Origin: Pseudomonas sp. G.S.17
Lineage (GTDB): Bacteria; Pseudomonadota; Gammaproteobacteria; Pseudomonadales; Pseudomonadaceae
Reading direction: 5' to 3'
DNA: 64,000 bases
Assembly (NCBI RefSeq): GCF_038096165.1
Contig: NZ_CP151076.1
Span: 3,221,501 to 3,285,500, forward strand
The notes under the pieces were generated by a model that was not told where the DNA came from, made no database searches, and saw nothing but the letters and a program-made list of their open reading frames with translations. Position numbers and translations under genes: made by a program. Positions 62,014 through 64,000 of this stretch are shown here, piece by piece (the stretch's first letter is position 1; every line of letters begins with the position of its first letter).

Positions 62014-64000
62014 ATGAATTTCTCACAATTTTTTATCTCGCGACCCATCTTCGCGGCAGTACTGTCGCTGATGATTCTGATCGCTGGCGCCATCTCGCTG
62101 TTCCAGTTGCCCATCAGTGAATACCCCGAAGTCGTGCCGCCCACTGTGGTAGTGCGCGCCAACTTCCCGGGCGCCAACCCGAAAGTCATCGGTGAAACCG
62201 TCGCAGCACCGCTTGAGCAGGCCATTACCGGTGTCGAAAACATGTTGTACATGTCTTCGCAATCCACCGCTGACGGCAAGATCACCCTGACGATCACCTT
62301 CGCGCTGGGCACCGATCTGGACAACGCCCAGGTGCAGGTGCAAAACCGTGTGACCCGGACCGAGCCAAAACTTCCCGAGGAAGTCACGCGCATCGGTATC
62401 ACGGTGGACAAGGCTTCGCCGGATCTGACGATGGTGGTCCACTTGACCTCGCCGGACAAACGCTACGACATGCTCTACCTGTCCAACTACGCCATCCTTA
62501 ATATCAAGGATGAGTTGGCTCGCCTCGGCGGCGTAGGTGATGTGCAGCTGTTCGGCATGGGTGATTACTCGTTGCGGGTCTGGCTGGATCCAAACAAGAC
62601 CGCTTCGCGCAATATCACCGCCACCGATGTCGTCAACGCGATTCGCGAGCAAAACCGGCAGGTAGCCGCCGGTCAGCTGGGCGCTCCGCCCTCGCCTTCG
62701 GCAACCAGTTTCCAGATGTCGATCAATACCCAAGGCCGTCTGGTCAGCGAGGAGGAATTCGAGAACATCGTGATCCGCGCGGGCGCAGATGGCGAGATTA
62801 CCCGGCTGCGTGATGTGGCCCGGATCGAGCTGGGTTCCAACCAATACGCCTTGCGTTCGCTGCTGGATAACCAGCCCGCTGTTGCGATTCCGATTTTCCA
62901 ACGCCCTGGCTCCAACGCCATCGACATCTCCAACGGTGTCCGCGCGAAAATGGCCGAGCTGAAAAAAGGCTTCCCGCAAGGGATGGATTACGCCATCGCT
63001 TATGACCCGACGGTGTTTGTCCGGGGTTCTATCGAAGCAGTTATTCATACGCTGTTTGAAGCACTGATCCTCGTGGTTCTGGTAGTCATTCTATTCCTGC
63101 AAACCTGGCGGGCGTCGATCATCCCCTTGGTCGCGGTACCGGTTTCCCTGATCGGCACCTTCGCTGTGATGCACCTGTTCGGCTTTTCGCTCAATGCCTT
63201 GTCGCTGTTCGGCCTGGTACTGGCTATCGGGATCGTGGTCGATGACGCCATCGTGGTGGTGGAAAACGTCGAGCGAAATATCGAACTGGGGCACAACCCC
63301 GTCGAAGCGACCAAGCGCGCCATGCGTGAAGTCACCGGGCCAATCATTGCCACGGCGCTGGTGCTCTGTGCGGTATTTGTGCCAGCAGCCTTTATTTCCG
63401 GGTTGACGGGGCAGTTCTATAAGCAGTTTGCGTTGACGATCGCGATTTCGACCGTGATCTCGGCGTTCAACTCACTGACATTGTCGCCAGCATTGTCTGC
63501 AGTGCTGCTCAAAGCTCACGACGCCCCCAAAGACCGCTTTTCGAAATTCCTTGATCGAATCCTTGGCGGATGGCTGTTCAAGCCTTTCAACCGAGTATTT
63601 GAACGGGCCAGCAAGAGTTACGTAGGCGTCGTCGGGCGCGTGATCCGTGGCAGTGGTATCGCGCTGATTCTCTACGCAGGATTGATGGGGCTGACCTATT
63701 TTGGTTTTGCCACCACGCCAACCGGTTTCGTGCCGCCGCAGGACAAGCAATATCTGGTGGCCTTCGCGCAACTCCCAGATGCCGCAAGCCTTGACCGCAC
63801 TGAAGATGTCATCAAGCGCATGTCGGATATCGCCCTGAAACAGGACGGTGTTGAAAGCGCGATTGCGTTCCCTGGTCTGTCCATCAACGGCTTCACCAAC
63901 AGCCCGAACGCAGGCATCGTGTTTGTGACGCTCAAACCGTTCGACCAACGCAAGGACGCCAGCCAGTCCGCCGGCGCAATTGCCGGAGCGCTGAATGGCA
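62014..64000 (+). CDS. mexF: MexF, RND efflux inner-membrane pump (5' part)
   Basis: The first 662 codons of an HAE1-family RND transporter; the frame is open at the right edge. MNFSQFFISRPIFAAVLSLM is the first helix, GVENMLYMSSQS and the porter-domain repeats follow, and LSLFGLVLAIGIVVDDAIVV carries the proton-relay aspartates of helix 4. The chosen ATG has AGGGA upstream. With mexE it forms the MexEF-OprN type pump; oprN is expected beyond the window. Confidence 0.95.
   Translation, partial: MNFSQFFISRPIFAAVLSLMILIAGAISLFQLPISEYPEVVPPTVVVRANFPGANPKVIGETVAAPLEQAITGVENMLYMSSQSTADGKITLTITFALGTDLDNAQVQVQNRVTRTEPKLPEEVTRIGITVDKASPDLTMVVHLTSPDKRYDMLYLSNYAILNIKDELARLGGVGDVQLFGMGDYSLRVWLDPNKTASRNITATDVVNAIREQNRQVAAGQLGAPPSPSATSFQMSINTQGRLVSEEEFENIVIRAGADGEITRLRDVARIELGSNQYALRSLLDNQPAVAIPIFQRPGSNAIDISNGVRAKMAELKKGFPQGMDYAIAYDPTVFVRGSIEAVIHTLFEALILVVLVVILFLQTWRASIIPLVAVPVSLIGTFAVMHLFGFSLNALSLFGLVLAIGIVVDDAIVVVENVERNIELGHNPVEATKRAMREVTGPIIATALVLCAVFVPAAFISGLTGQFYKQFALTIAISTVISAFNSLTLSPALSAVLLKAHDAPKDRFSKFLDRILGGWLFKPFNRVFERASKSYVGVVGRVIRGSGIALILYAGLMGLTYFGFATTPTGFVPPQDKQYLVAFAQLPDAASLDRTEDVIKRMSDIALKQDGVESAIAFPGLSINGFTNSPNAGIVFVTLKPFDQRKDASQSAGAIAGALNG

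Overview
The window reads as chromosome of a Pseudomonas of the fluorescens group. Indicators are the lexA2-imuA-imuB-dnaE2 mutagenesis cassette, a ptxS-kguEKTD 2-ketogluconate locus with intact PtxS operators, a DUF1652 protein, REP elements of the gcgggcaagcctcgct type, and close homologues of the P. aeruginosa MexS, MexT, MexE and MexF proteins. No rRNA, tRNA, CRISPR array, integrase or intact insertion sequence was seen.

Layout. 0-0.5 kb: end of an old-yellow-enzyme gene. 0.5-7.5 kb (minus): an arginine decarboxylase - ornithine decarboxylase - potE antiporter operon followed by a lipoprotein polysaccharide deacetylase; a perfect Anr/FNR box lies upstream. 8-14.2 kb: a single-domain response regulator, then the SOS mutasome operon, whose LexA2 operator lies over the lexA2 ribosome binding site and start codon. 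14.3-16.4 kb: a histidine-phosphatase-like exported protein and an MFS transporter. 16.5-21.8 kb: ptxS and kguEKTD. 22-31.8 kb: housekeeping and repair genes (DUF1652, UvrD-like helicase, pirin, pgm, nuclease-fused XPD/DinG-type helicase) and a MocR regulator. 31.9-33.4 kb: an unrecognised 501-residue PP-loop protein. 34.1-36.5 kb: divergent mexS and mexT.

36.5-57.5 kb looks like accessory DNA placed between mexT and the mexEF pump genes, which adjoin each other in P. aeruginosa. A second copy of the last ten mexT codons (including stop) at 57,489-57,518, next to a 12-bp tandem repeat, marks the probable right edge. The interval is rich in gene fragments (DMT transporter, sugar isomerase, type II NADH dehydrogenase, two LysR genes) and in redox or electrophile functions: nemR-nemA, a second nemR-like gene, a YqjM-type ene-reductase, flavin reductase, SDR enzymes, four NTF2-like (lumazine-binding family) paralogues, an exported esterase, and gamma-glutamyltranspeptidase with a glutamate symporter and a VOC protein.

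The most interesting structure is a probable local regulon. An HxlR-family repressor with the conserved N-terminal cysteine (52.4 kb) sits beside a 24-bp inverted repeat. Close relatives of that repeat overlap two well-formed promoters elsewhere in the island: one before the TVP38 / NTF2 / NTF2 / SRPBCC / flavin-reductase operon (37.8 kb) and one before a two-gene NAD(P)-binding operon (45.95 kb). The four NTF2-like paralogues fall into the two operons headed by the 37.8-kb and 52.3-kb boxes. With MexS/MexT/MexEF and the NemR pair, the right half reads as a locus for sensing and disposing of reactive electrophiles or quinones; this is inference.

57.7-64 kb: a Fic protein, a divergent Lrp/LysE pair, and mexE plus the first 662 codons of mexF, preceded by two strong palindromes.
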